A DNA stretch of 64,000 nt from Trichomonas vaginalis G3 (Eukaryota > Parabasalia > Trichomonadida > Trichomonadidae): contig NW_026529251.1 in assembly GCF_026262505.1 (NCBI RefSeq), forward strand, positions 92,933-156,932, written 5' to 3'. This document shows, in pieces, positions 57,498 to 64,000 of this stretch. Position numbers and translations under genes: made by a program. The first letter of the stretch is position 1, and every line of letters starts with the position of its first letter. Below the pieces are notes generated by a model. It was not told the origin of the DNA. It was given only the letters and a program-made list of their open reading frames with translations, and did not search any database.

Positions 57498-57740
57498 TTA
57501 ATACGGTTGAGGTGTTGGATTTGGTTGCCAACTAGACTGTGGTGCAGGTTCAGGCTGTTGTATAACAGGAGCTTGTTCTTCTGGTTCAGGGTCTTTAGGT
57601 ATAATACCAACGAACTGACCTACTCTTTTACCAATATTTTTGACACCGTTCCAAATTCCTTTTCCGACAGATTTTATTCCATTCCATATACCTCTTCCAA
57701 CATTTCGAAAGAAGTTTCCTATTCTTCCAAAGAAACCCAT
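57498..57740 (-). CDS. 80-residue amphipathic virion-like peptide
   Basis: Counterpart of 9566-9808, with a few conservative changes in the repeated amphipathic units (GKGIWNGVKNIGKRVGQ). Open frame. Confidence 0.65.
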   Translation of the reverse strand: MGFFGRIGNFFRNVGRGIWNGIKSVGKGIWNGVKNIGKRVGQFVGIIPKDPEPEEQAPVIQQPEPAPQSSWQPNPTPQPY

Positions 57741-57758
57741 TTTACTATATGTAAAAAT

Positions 57759-58121
57759 CTAATGTCCGCCTAGTCTCTTACGTTTCCTGTTGAGTTCCAT
57801 AGCATTCTTTAACTGGAGCTCATACATTCTGTTTCTCCTCTGGTAGAAAACATATTCTGGGTCAACTCCTGTGTTCGCGTCATCTGCATAAAGTTGTTTA
57901 TATCCCACTTCAGGGTTTGTATAAAACTCTTTCCATCTCATATTTGCATACCATGGTGGCAAACCTAACGCAGCGTCATTTGACATGGCAGTTTGCATTT
58001 GTACATCTGTTGGCACTTGACCATAGTTTGCCATTGCAGTTTGTATTCTAACTTCATTTGGAATATTCTCTGGGTTTGGTTGTCCAGGTTGCTGTGCATT
58101 CGCTAAGTTCTGTGCGTCCAT
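57759..58121 (-). CDS. 120-residue Maverick protein
   Basis: Counterpart of 9185-9547; no difference seen by eye. Open frame. Unrecognised. Confidence 0.65.
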   Translation of the reverse strand: MDAQNLANAQQPGQPNPENIPNEVRIQTAMANYGQVPTDVQMQTAMSNDAALGLPPWYANMRWKEFYTNPEVGYKQLYADDANTGVDPEYVFYQRRNRMYELQLKNAMELNRKRKRLGGH

Positions 58122-58144
58122 TTAATATTAGATAAAAATATCTC

Positions 58145-58276
58145 TTACGAGTACATATGCTGAACATTTGCAGGCATTGGTTCATCTTCATATTCTCTGT
58201 ACTTTTCTGCCACGTCAAATAAATAAATGACACAATGGAAAAAACCTAAAACAAGTAGTCCTATTTCAAACCACAT
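58145..58276 (-). CDS. 43-residue membrane microprotein overlapping the methylase end
   Basis: Counterpart of 9030-9161, with one apparent change (QHMYS for QYMYS). Overlaps the methylase 3' end by 16 bases in another frame. Confidence 0.6.
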   Translation of the reverse strand: MWFEIGLLVLGFFHCVIYLFDVAEKYREYEDEPMPANVQHMYS

Positions 58277-59079
58277 TTACTTACTAATAAAATTTCTTTA
58301 TTGTGACACTTTCTCCAGTTTATAGGACCTCTCTCATATTCTATCTTGTCATATATAAACTCATAGTCATGTATGTCCTCTAACCATCTCATAACGGTTT
58401 CCAAACCACTTTTATCGGATGTAAAGTAAAAGCATGGATGGTTATGTATAACGTCTAAAGTTTCTAAAGAGTCTCTCAAAGTCCAGTCTACTTGGTATTG
58501 AAAATCCCATGTGTTATAGAACGGTGGGTCCACTATAAAGAAAACATTTTCCTTGTCTTTATATTTTTCATACAAATCTGTCCAATGACATCTCACAAAC
58601 TCTATACCCTCAATATATTTTTCTATGTTCTCTTTGAAAACATTTGTATAGTTGAGATATAAAACTTTTGACATAAGTGTTTCAATGTCATGAACTCTTA
58701 TAGCACCACTATATAATAGTCTAGCAGATATACTATTCCAGTCTATATATTCTGCTTTTTTCAAAACCTCTCTCACAATATTTTTCTTATCTAATGGTAT
58801 ACGTTCCATCTTACCTATAGGTATCTTTTCTTTTAACTCTTTCAATATATTGTTTGTGTCTGGAATATGTTTGAGACGGTCCATATAGTTGTCGAAGTCA
58901 TTGCATATAATCTTTGAGTCTGGGAATACGGTATGACATAAATGGGATATATAGAAACTTCCACCGAACAAATCTACAAATGTTAGACCATTCGGTAGTT
59001 TCTTAAGTTCTCTCAATATAATATCTTTACATCTACTCTTATTTCCAAAGAACGGTAACGGTGGTTTTGTAAAATTCAT
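58261..59079 (-). CDS. Dam-like DNA adenine-N6 methyltransferase
   Basis: 272 residues, counterpart of 8227-9045 with only a few substitutions (for example CHTVF for CHIIF). AdoMet and DPPFY motifs are intact. It is the last gene before the right terminus. Confidence 0.9.
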   Translation of the reverse strand: MNFTKPPLPFFGNKSRCKDIILRELKKLPNGLTFVDLFGGSFYISHLCHTVFPDSKIICNDFDNYMDRLKHIPDTNNILKELKEKIPIGKMERIPLDKKNIVREVLKKAEYIDWNSISARLLYSGAIRVHDIETLMSKVLYLNYTNVFKENIEKYIEGIEFVRCHWTDLYEKYKDKENVFFIVDPPFYNTWDFQYQVDWTLRDSLETLDVIHNHPCFYFTSDKSGLETVMRWLEDIHDYEFIYDKIEYERGPINWRKCHNKEILLVSKCGLK

Positions 59080-59345
59080 TTATATATAATAATAAAAATG
59101 TTTTTACCTGAAAAGTGACAGAAAAGTGACAAAACATGAAAACATATATAATTTGTGAAAAGTGAAACATTATATAATGTTTTCGACCCAGAAGCAATAG
59201 AGGAAGAAGAAGAGTCCTCCGAATTCACACCAGAAGACTAACAATTTTCCGAATAAAAACTTCAATTATACTAAACATCTTCAGGGCTAGAAGGCACGAA
59301 GTGCCTGGAAGCCCCACTACCTTTTTTTTTTTTTTTTTTTTTTTT
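59080..59345. repeat. Maverick C right terminus
   Basis: Methylase leader, TGTCACTTTT words in reverse, the coding tail EEEEESSEFTPED on the plus strand (to about 59240), the hairpin 59292-59306 and a T-run 59322-59345. It mirrors 33937-34080. Confidence 0.85.
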
Positions 59346-59350
59346 TGTTG
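59346..59350. repeat. target site duplication of Maverick C, right (TGTTG)
   Basis: Matches 33932-33936; the first T merges with the T-run, so the boundary is uncertain by one base. Confidence 0.65.
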
Positions 59351-60005
59351 GATGCGGGATCCTGTTATTTCCGAAATCGACAAAAAATTTGGAAATTTAA
59401 TTTCCGAAATCGAAATTATATTAATGTTTTTAATATTCTTATATCAAAAGGATTAAAGTTCATTAAGAGAAAAACAATTCTTCTTCTTCAATCTATTGGC
59501 GCATTTATTTCTACACGCCAATAAGGAAGGGAAAATTATAAGACACCATGGTGTCTTCAAAACGCTAATTTTTGATATTTTTAACAACCCTAATTCTTGA
59601 TTATTTGGGAGATTATTGATAGCGAATTATTTAATAGGCAGATTTTCTAAGGAAATTGTTTTATTTCAAAATTTGAAAACAACCCATTAGTTGAGTCGCC
59701 GAGAGAAGCTTATGTCCTAGCCTTTATTATATGAATATAAATTGATTTATCATATTTCTTTCAAAATGAATTTGAATATGACTGAATTGAATGTCTTTTA
59801 ATGTGAGTTCATTTTTCATTTTCATGATTGCTCTTCTGTTACTTGGATACAGGAACTTGACCATCAGTGAGCAGCGTGCCATCATGGCCGAGAGCGAGAT
59901 ATATGATCTCAATGTCTACAAGGCCTTTTTGGAATGCAAAAACTTCGCTAAAATGTTCATGAGCCCAATTGTTAACAAAATTGGTTACATCAACTTCGAT
60001 TTTAA
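59351..60005. other. spacer between Maverick C and the Kolobok-like element
   Basis: AT-rich. It contains two copies of TTTCCGAAATCGA near 59365-59415, a perfect 18-bp palindrome AAGACACCATGGTGTCTT at 59540-59557, and a coding-like remnant at 59791-60005. The last four bases (60002-60005) are TTAA, the target preferred by Kolobok elements. Confidence 0.6.
59791..60005 (+). pseudogene. coding remnant truncated by the Kolobok-like element
   Basis: The ORF (MSFNVSSFFIFMIALLLLG...) has a hydrophobic start and a GC-richer, coding-like stretch (ISEQRAIMAESEIYDLNVYK, FLECKNFAKMFMSPIVNKIG) that runs straight into the transposon terminus. No family is recognised. The rest of the gene is not visible on the other side. 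Confidence 0.35.
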
Positions 60006-60078
60006 GTTTTGACAATGAAAATAAGCTCTGTGACCATGTAAATATATATCTATGCAAAACGAGAGGTTATGCCATAAT
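60006..60078. repeat. left terminal inverted repeat of the Kolobok-like element
   Basis: Pairs with 62860-62930 in reverse complement, roughly 70-75% identical over ~70 bases by eye. Confidence 0.65.
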
Positions 60079-61277
60079 TTTTTTAGTTATCAAATTTTCC
60101 TTTTTTTGAGAGAAGTCTCTCAATAATTTGAGAAGAATCTTTGATATAAAGAGATACACATTTGTAGAACGAAGTAAGTGTTTTCCAAACATTTTATATG
60201 TTCATCCTGTATAACAATATAAAGCTGCATAGTGCCATCTTGTGCGTTTGCTATTTTATGCACTTTTCATTGAGATAATCCCTCTTCTCGGGTGATTTTA
60301 ACAGTCAACTCAATTTTAAAATAAAGATTTCATCAAAATGATTTCGAAATTCGGATATTGATTATATAAATAGCACTGTTAACATATTTTGGATGAGTAA
60401 AAAATACCTTGTTTTGTATGCATTTAGTACACCTTTATTTTTGATTAAAACTATAAAATTTTTATTCCTTATATAATAAATAGTGTATGTTACATAAACA
60501 TGAAATTCAATAGCATTCAATTTTGGATTTTTTAGATTTGTTAAATTTTAGAAGAAATAAAATCGGCAATCAAAATAAAGAAACTTTTTTTGTATCTTCT
60601 ATGATTACCTTTTGGTACTAAATTTTGCATTAATAAGTAAATTATCTGTATTATTCTGTGAGCACAAGCCCTCGGTTATGCTGGTAGTGAATGATGAATC
60701 GTCATTTTGCGAAGAGAACGCGATTATTAAGGTAATTTTGAGAATTGTCTTGAATTATTTAAAATTAAAGTTAATTGAATAGGTAGGATAACTAGCCTTT
60801 GCTAAATTTGTATAATTTGACCTTATTCTAGTTGGATCTGAGAATATTTTGCTGAAATAATAAATTATATCGCCGATTTATGAAAATTTCTCTGATGGGA
60901 CCGACTCGCTGAAACGTATTAGTGTTAATGGTAACTTGTCTGAATTTTCAAATTTTTTTCGAAATCCAAAAAATCACAAACAAAAGCATCAAAATTAGAT
61001 TTGCATTGAAGGTTTTCATTTTTTTTGGAAAATAAAAATATTTTTCCCCCAATAAAGTTTATTTTTACTTTTGAGAGGAATAGAAACGTTATTTTGGAAT
61101 TTTGAAACGACAGAAATGTTCCATTTTTTAATTTTTGATTGAACCGTTATCCATTGAAAAACCTCGATTTTAAAATGTTATTCCAAAATATTCATCTAAT
61201 GATATAGTATATATTTATTAATTATTACTTTTTATTCAATTTTCACTTTTGGCGGGATTTCATTTTTTTGTTGTTGT
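60079..61277. other. Kolobok-like element 5' non-coding region
   Basis: AT-rich and largely featureless. A slightly GC-richer stretch near 60660-60730 could encode 34 codons but lacks support. A TCATT initiator lies at 61260-61264, 14 bases before the transposase ATG. Confidence 0.5.
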
Positions 61278-62570
61278 ATGGGCCATATTGTTCACCCAAA
61301 ACGGAAAACAAAGGCAATGCATAACATTTTACTCCACGAACGTCGTCGACTCTCAGCGCGACAGATGCTTGGTGCTTGCATAATGACCGGAATGCCATAT
61401 ACAAAAGGTGCTCGCTTTCTTTCTCTTTGTGGAACTAAGCCCCCTGTGAAGAGTGGTGTCATGAGACAACAGAGATTTTGTGACGATAAGATTAGAAGAC
61501 TTAAAAGTATTTCCCTAATGCTGTCGAGAAAGTCCTTCAGTGGTTACTTATCCATTGATGCAAGATGGACGCACAGGCGAAACTCGCCAAGTTGTACAGT
61601 AACTGCGCTCGATGCTGTCACAAAAAGAGTTCTTGCATGCGTGAACATCAACCATATTGGTGGAAACAGACAGCATGCTCAGTATTCCGGAGCTTCCAAC
61701 AATATGGAAAGTGCTGGAACTCGAATCATCTTGAAGCAATTAAAGAAATACAATATCTTGAAAGATGTTAAAGAGATTATTAAAGACCGAGATAACAAAA
61801 GTGTCTCTGTCTTTAAAGAATTTGGCGTCTCTCATCTTGAAAGATTCGATCCAGGTCATGTATCAAAAAATATCTCAAAAGATTTTACAAAGTTCTCAGC
61901 TTCTCATAAGACAGTTGAAGTTTTCAACGACAAGACTCAGAAGATTGAAAAAATAGAGAGACCTTTCTGGGGTCTGAATGCAAGCCTAAGTATGTGGCTT
62001 TGGTCATGTTTTGCCGAAGAAAATATTGACAAACGTACGAAAATGTGGGAGAATTGTGTCTACCATTACGTAGGCAATCATTCTTTTTGCGAACCGCACA
62101 ATTACAAATGCTTTGAATGGCAAAAAGGTGTCAATTCGATCCAACTTCAATTCATGCTCTATGACTGGGTTCACAAATGGACACCCATAGTTTCCAAAGT
62201 TTCTTCCATTGGATCTACCTGCATGAATGAAGCGTTTAACTCCAAAATTGCATGCTATTTGGACAAATCAAGAGCCTGGAAGAACATTAACATTAGAGTT
62301 AACGTTGCAATCTTAGAATGGAATGATCCAGAGCATTTTCTCGGAGATATACAAAAAGCATTACATCTTCCCCCACTTCCAGAAGATTGTGTCAAATCAT
62401 TTGAAGAGAATTGTTACTCCAAAATGATATTGAAACAAAAAACTGTTACAAAAGGTTCTAAAAAACAGAACAAATACAAAAAATCCATTCAGAGTGTACC
62501 AGGAGGAGATTATCAAGTTTTCAAGTCCGAATGGGAATCAGAAGACGAAGACATTGATGACTTTGATTAA
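61278..62570 (+). CDS. Kolobok-like DDE transposase
   Basis: 430 residues. The DDE-like core has SIDARW with Asp94, KEIIKDRDNKS with Asp170/Asp172, and TCMNEAFNSK with Glu318. Between the second Asp and the Glu is a Cys/His cluster (C260, H263, H268, C271, H274, C278), like the insert described for Kolobok transposases. The acidic C-terminus (ESEDEDIDDFD) is typical of many transposases. It starts behind a Trichomonas initiator and has no internal stop, so it may be intact. The Kolobok call rests on motif spacing and TTAA at one flank; another DDE family is possible. Confidence 0.65.
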   Translation: MGHIVHPKRKTKAMHNILLHERRRLSARQMLGACIMTGMPYTKGARFLSLCGTKPPVKSGVMRQQRFCDDKIRRLKSISLMLSRKSFSGYLSIDARWTHRRNSPSCTVTALDAVTKRVLACVNINHIGGNRQHAQYSGASNNMESAGTRIILKQLKKYNILKDVKEIIKDRDNKSVSVFKEFGVSHLERFDPGHVSKNISKDFTKFSASHKTVEVFNDKTQKIEKIERPFWGLNASLSMWLWSCFAEENIDKRTKMWENCVYHYVGNHSFCEPHNYKCFEWQKGVNSIQLQFMLYDWVHKWTPIVSKVSSIGSTCMNEAFNSKIACYLDKSRAWKNINIRVNVAILEWNDPEHFLGDIQKALHLPPLPEDCVKSFEENCYSKMILKQKTVTKGSKKQNKYKKSIQSVPGGDYQVFKSEWESEDEDIDDFD

Positions 62571-62978
62571 CGAAAATTACATTTTATTTATTGTTTTTGT
62601 TTTTAATTAAATTATTATTATGCTCATTTTCTTATTTTGATTTTTTCTCATTATGATATAAATAATTTATTAATGCATTTATCCAATAATTATGCTATGA
62701 TATTTTTATGCCTTATTTCATTTCTCTTATATTTGATAATCTGGTAAAATATAGTTCAGACTATAATCATTTTAGATTATTGATATATTTATATAGGTTA
62801 GAATAAAATTAGTTTCATTTTCTACTTTTATTTTGAATTAATAATTTATAATATCAAATATTATGGCGTAACCTCTCCTTTAAAATATAGATATATATAG
62901 GCCTATAGAGTTTATTGGCACTCTCAAAACTCTAGAATTTTGAGTTTACTATATCCTTAAGATCATTGAATTTGATTT
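62571..62978. other. transposon 3' region and flank
   Basis: AT-rich 3' region, then the right terminal repeat (62860-62930) and a 48-bp flank up to the Maverick fragment. The flank begins with a near-palindrome CTCAAAACTCTAGAATTTTGAG at 62923-62944. No gene. Confidence 0.55.
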
Positions 62979-63179
62979 AAAAAAAGGTAGTGGGGCTTCC
63001 AGGCGCGTTGCGCCCTCTAGCCCTGAAGATGTTTAGTATAAATGAAGTTTATATTCGGAGGGCTTCCAGGCGCGTTGCGCCCTCTAGCCCATAAGAAATT
63101 TTGCCCAAGACCCAAGAGGAGGACCGAACCCCAGCCGACCAGCCGGTGACACTTTTTGTGTTGCTTTTCACAAATTATA
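62979..63179. mobile_element. Maverick terminal fragment (B/C family)
   Basis: A short A-run, GGTAGTGGGGCTTCC, hairpin (63001-63014), the left-end sequence to about 63058, then a second copy of the hairpin block (63060-63090) joined to the right-end type sequence (63090-63155, matching the reverse of 31986-32045) and TTGCTTTTCACAAATTATA, which matches 8144-8161. It is a rearranged scrap of element ends only, broken and older than Maverick D, which begins at its right edge. Confidence 0.75.
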
Positions 63180-63196
63180 GTTAGTATACCTAAGTC

Positions 63197-63227
63197 GTGT
63201 ACGGAGGCACTGCGTTCCTCCATACAC
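63197..63227. other. Maverick D terminal hairpin
   Basis: GTGTA pairs with TACAC and GGAGG with CCTCC around a nine-base loop. In A the outer stem is GGGTA/TACCC. Confidence 0.7.
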
Positions 63228-63359
63228 AATACTTGTGAATTTGACACTTTACAAAACCAGTAACGTATATTTTACAACACAAACGACAACACTAACTTAA
63301 CCTTAAATATTTACAAAACCACCAACCACTTCACCTCACTAATGTAAAAATAAACGTTC

Positions 63360-63680
63360 TCACTTACAAAAGTATTGCAACTCCTCCCATTGCTGTGCTT
63401 CACATAACAGCTCATAATCTTCTGACTCACTTTCTTCTTCATATAGGTCAAAGTCACTGTCAAAATAAATGTTAGTAAGTTTTGACAAAGCTAATGAAAC
63501 ACGTTTACCGTTTGTATCGTATGCTTGTATAAACTTTCCATTCTTCATTCCTTCATAAACGCTCAAACTAACTTTACCCTTTCTCCCTCGTATCTGATAG
63601 AATGTATTTTCACGAGGAACGAAGAACAAATTCTTGAACTCATGACCGTTGTAGTTTGTTATCTCAATAGTTTTCGTCAT
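63360..63680 (-). CDS. 106-residue Maverick D protein
   Basis: Longer relative of 2457-2693. The first ~75 residues align (KTIEITNYNGHEFKNLFFVP...); the C-terminal ~30 are very acidic (YEEESESEDYELLCEAQQWE) and absent from A. Preceded by TTATTTTATTTGGATGTAAATG as in A. Unrecognised. Confidence 0.6.
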   Translation of the reverse strand: MTKTIEITNYNGHEFKNLFFVPRENTFYQIRGRKGKVSLSVYEGMKNGKFIQAYDTNGKRVSLALSKLTNIYFDSDFDLYEEESESEDYELLCEAQQWEELQYFCK

Positions 63681-63780
63681 TTACATCCAAATAAAATAAA
63701 AATAATTTTAAAAAATAAACTTAAAAATTAATGATATCACCACTCCCACACGTATGAAAACATAGCGCAAAAATAAATTT

Positions 63781-63828
63781 AGGTGAAGTGGTGAAATCTC
63801 ACCTCTTTTTTCACCTCTTTTTTCACCT
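63781..63828. repeat. 48-bp iteron box, D copy (AGGTGA type)
   Basis: AGGTGA half-sites at 8-8-8-12-12 spacing, in the same position relative to genes as in Maverick A. Confidence 0.85.
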
Positions 63829-63835
63829 CATGAAT

Positions 63836-64000
63836 TCATTGCTTTATAACTCTCTTCCTTGGTTTCTTTTTAGTTGCTTTCTTCACGTCTGTCTCCAACT
63901 TGACTGTCTTTCTTCTTCGTCCGTAATGATACCAGTTACTTCCACCAGTCAATGGGTCAAATGGTCTTTCGTAAGGGTTTCCATACATTCCATAGGGACC
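63836..64000 (-). CDS. basic-tailed virion-like protein, partial
   Basis: The visible 54 codons match the C-terminus of the 171-residue protein in A (RPFDPLTGGSNWYHYGRRRK and a Lys/Arg-rich tail) with no difference seen. The gene continues beyond the window. Confidence 0.75.
   Translation of the reverse strand, partial: GPYGMYGNPYERPFDPLTGGSNWYHYGRRRKTVKLETDVKKATKKKPRKRVIKQ

Larger units (their letters stand above)
33937..59345 (-). mobile_element. Maverick/Polinton C, 25.4 kb
   Basis: A complete end-to-end element in inverted orientation relative to B, with TGTTG target duplications, A- and T-run ends, and terminal repeats of ~140 bp that include the hairpin and the 3' tail of the 335-residue gene. 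Read on the plus strand: terminal gene 34049-35056, morphogenesis arm 35529-45202, variable middle 45329-52841 including polymerase B, integrase arm 52872-59079. Broken, with roughly fifteen interruptions, mainly in the morphogenesis arm and the polymerase. Near-identity of its arms with B indicates recent common ancestry. Confidence 0.9.
60006..62930 (+). mobile_element. Kolobok-like DNA transposon
   Basis: About 2.9 kb with long imperfect terminal inverted repeats: 60006-60078 against 62860-62930. The best-conserved part is GAGAGGTTA(T/C)GCCATAA, with ATATATATCTAT, AATAA(G/A)CTCT and GTTTTGA(C/G) further out in the same order. The left flank is TTAA; the right flank is TCTA, so the duplication is not preserved or the right end is slightly misplaced. 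One transposase gene lies inside. The 1.2 kb between the left repeat and the gene is AT-rich without a convincing ORF. Confidence 0.65.
63180..64000 (-). mobile_element. Maverick/Polinton D, one end (partial)
   Basis: Same family and same end as Maverick A, in opposite orientation. Terminal GTTAGTATAC, hairpin at 63197-63227, the 106-residue gene, iteron box and the beginning of the 171-residue-type gene reaching the window edge. Visible genes are open. It invaded the Maverick fragment to its left. Confidence 0.8.

Noticed and set aside
63017-63247. Minus-strand 76-codon frame over the Maverick fragment
   Set aside because: It spans two different element termini and a junction, so it is a chance frame.
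1-64000. tRNA, rRNA or spliceosomal-intron signals
   Set aside because: No cloverleaf or rRNA stretch, and no convincing GTAYGT…ACTAACACACAG-type intron was seen on either strand by eye.

Overview
The window is AT-rich protist DNA made almost entirely of mobile elements. It fits Trichomonas vaginalis best: giant Maverick/Polinton elements packed side by side, MULE and Kolobok-like DNA transposons, intronless genes, and a TCATT-type initiator 8-14 bases upstream of the start codons of the non-Maverick genes (5941, 7112, 61278). The species is inferred from this combination; no rRNA or tRNA gene is present to confirm it.

Layout. (1) 1-2971: one end of Maverick A (packaging ATPase, beta-rich virion-like protein, small genes, 48-bp iteron box, terminal hairpin). 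(2) 2967-5941: a MULE transposase gene on the minus strand, capped at its 3' end by Maverick A and split by a 975-bp satellite-bearing insert between 79-bp direct repeats. (3) 5995-7062: a 167-bp tandem repeat filling the divergent promoter between the MULE and a host gene. (4) 7112-7966 and 32109-32366: two halves of one unrecognised host gene, split by Maverick B (7967-32108, 24.1 kb) with a 5-bp target duplication. (5) 32367-33931: AT-rich spacer. (6) 33937-59345: Maverick C (25.4 kb), inverted relative to B, also with a 5-bp target duplication. (7) 59351-60005: spacer with a truncated coding remnant. (8) 60006-62930: a Kolobok-like DNA transposon with long imperfect terminal inverted repeats. 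(9) 62979-63179: a Maverick terminal fragment, invaded by (10) Maverick D (63180-64000), the same end type as A in opposite orientation.

Mavericks B and C are sister copies. They share two near-identical arms. The integrase arm holds a Dam-like DNA adenine methylase, a membrane microprotein, amphipathic virion-like proteins, a fibre-like protein with a phage tail-collar end, and a retroviral-type integrase. The morphogenesis arm holds the packaging ATPase, an SF3 helicase, jelly-roll capsid-like proteins and a very large virion-like protein. Between the arms lies a variable middle: C has the polymerase B gene, an HNH gene, a proline microprotein and small genes; B has another HNH gene, a virion-protein paralogue and a KilA-N gene cluster. 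Both copies are fossils with many interrupted reading frames, although the methylase, integrase and fibre genes of B look whole. No cysteine protease was recognised.

The strongest unexplained signals are non-coding. First, a 48-bp iteron box with 12-12-8-8-8 geometry occurs in all four elements; in C every half-site word has changed from AGGTGA to GTTAGA while geometry and flanks stay the same. Second, hairpins at the element ends show compensatory base changes. Third, three different ~21-22-bp minisatellites sit at the same place between the same divergent gene pair, each interrupted by a similar AT-rich core.
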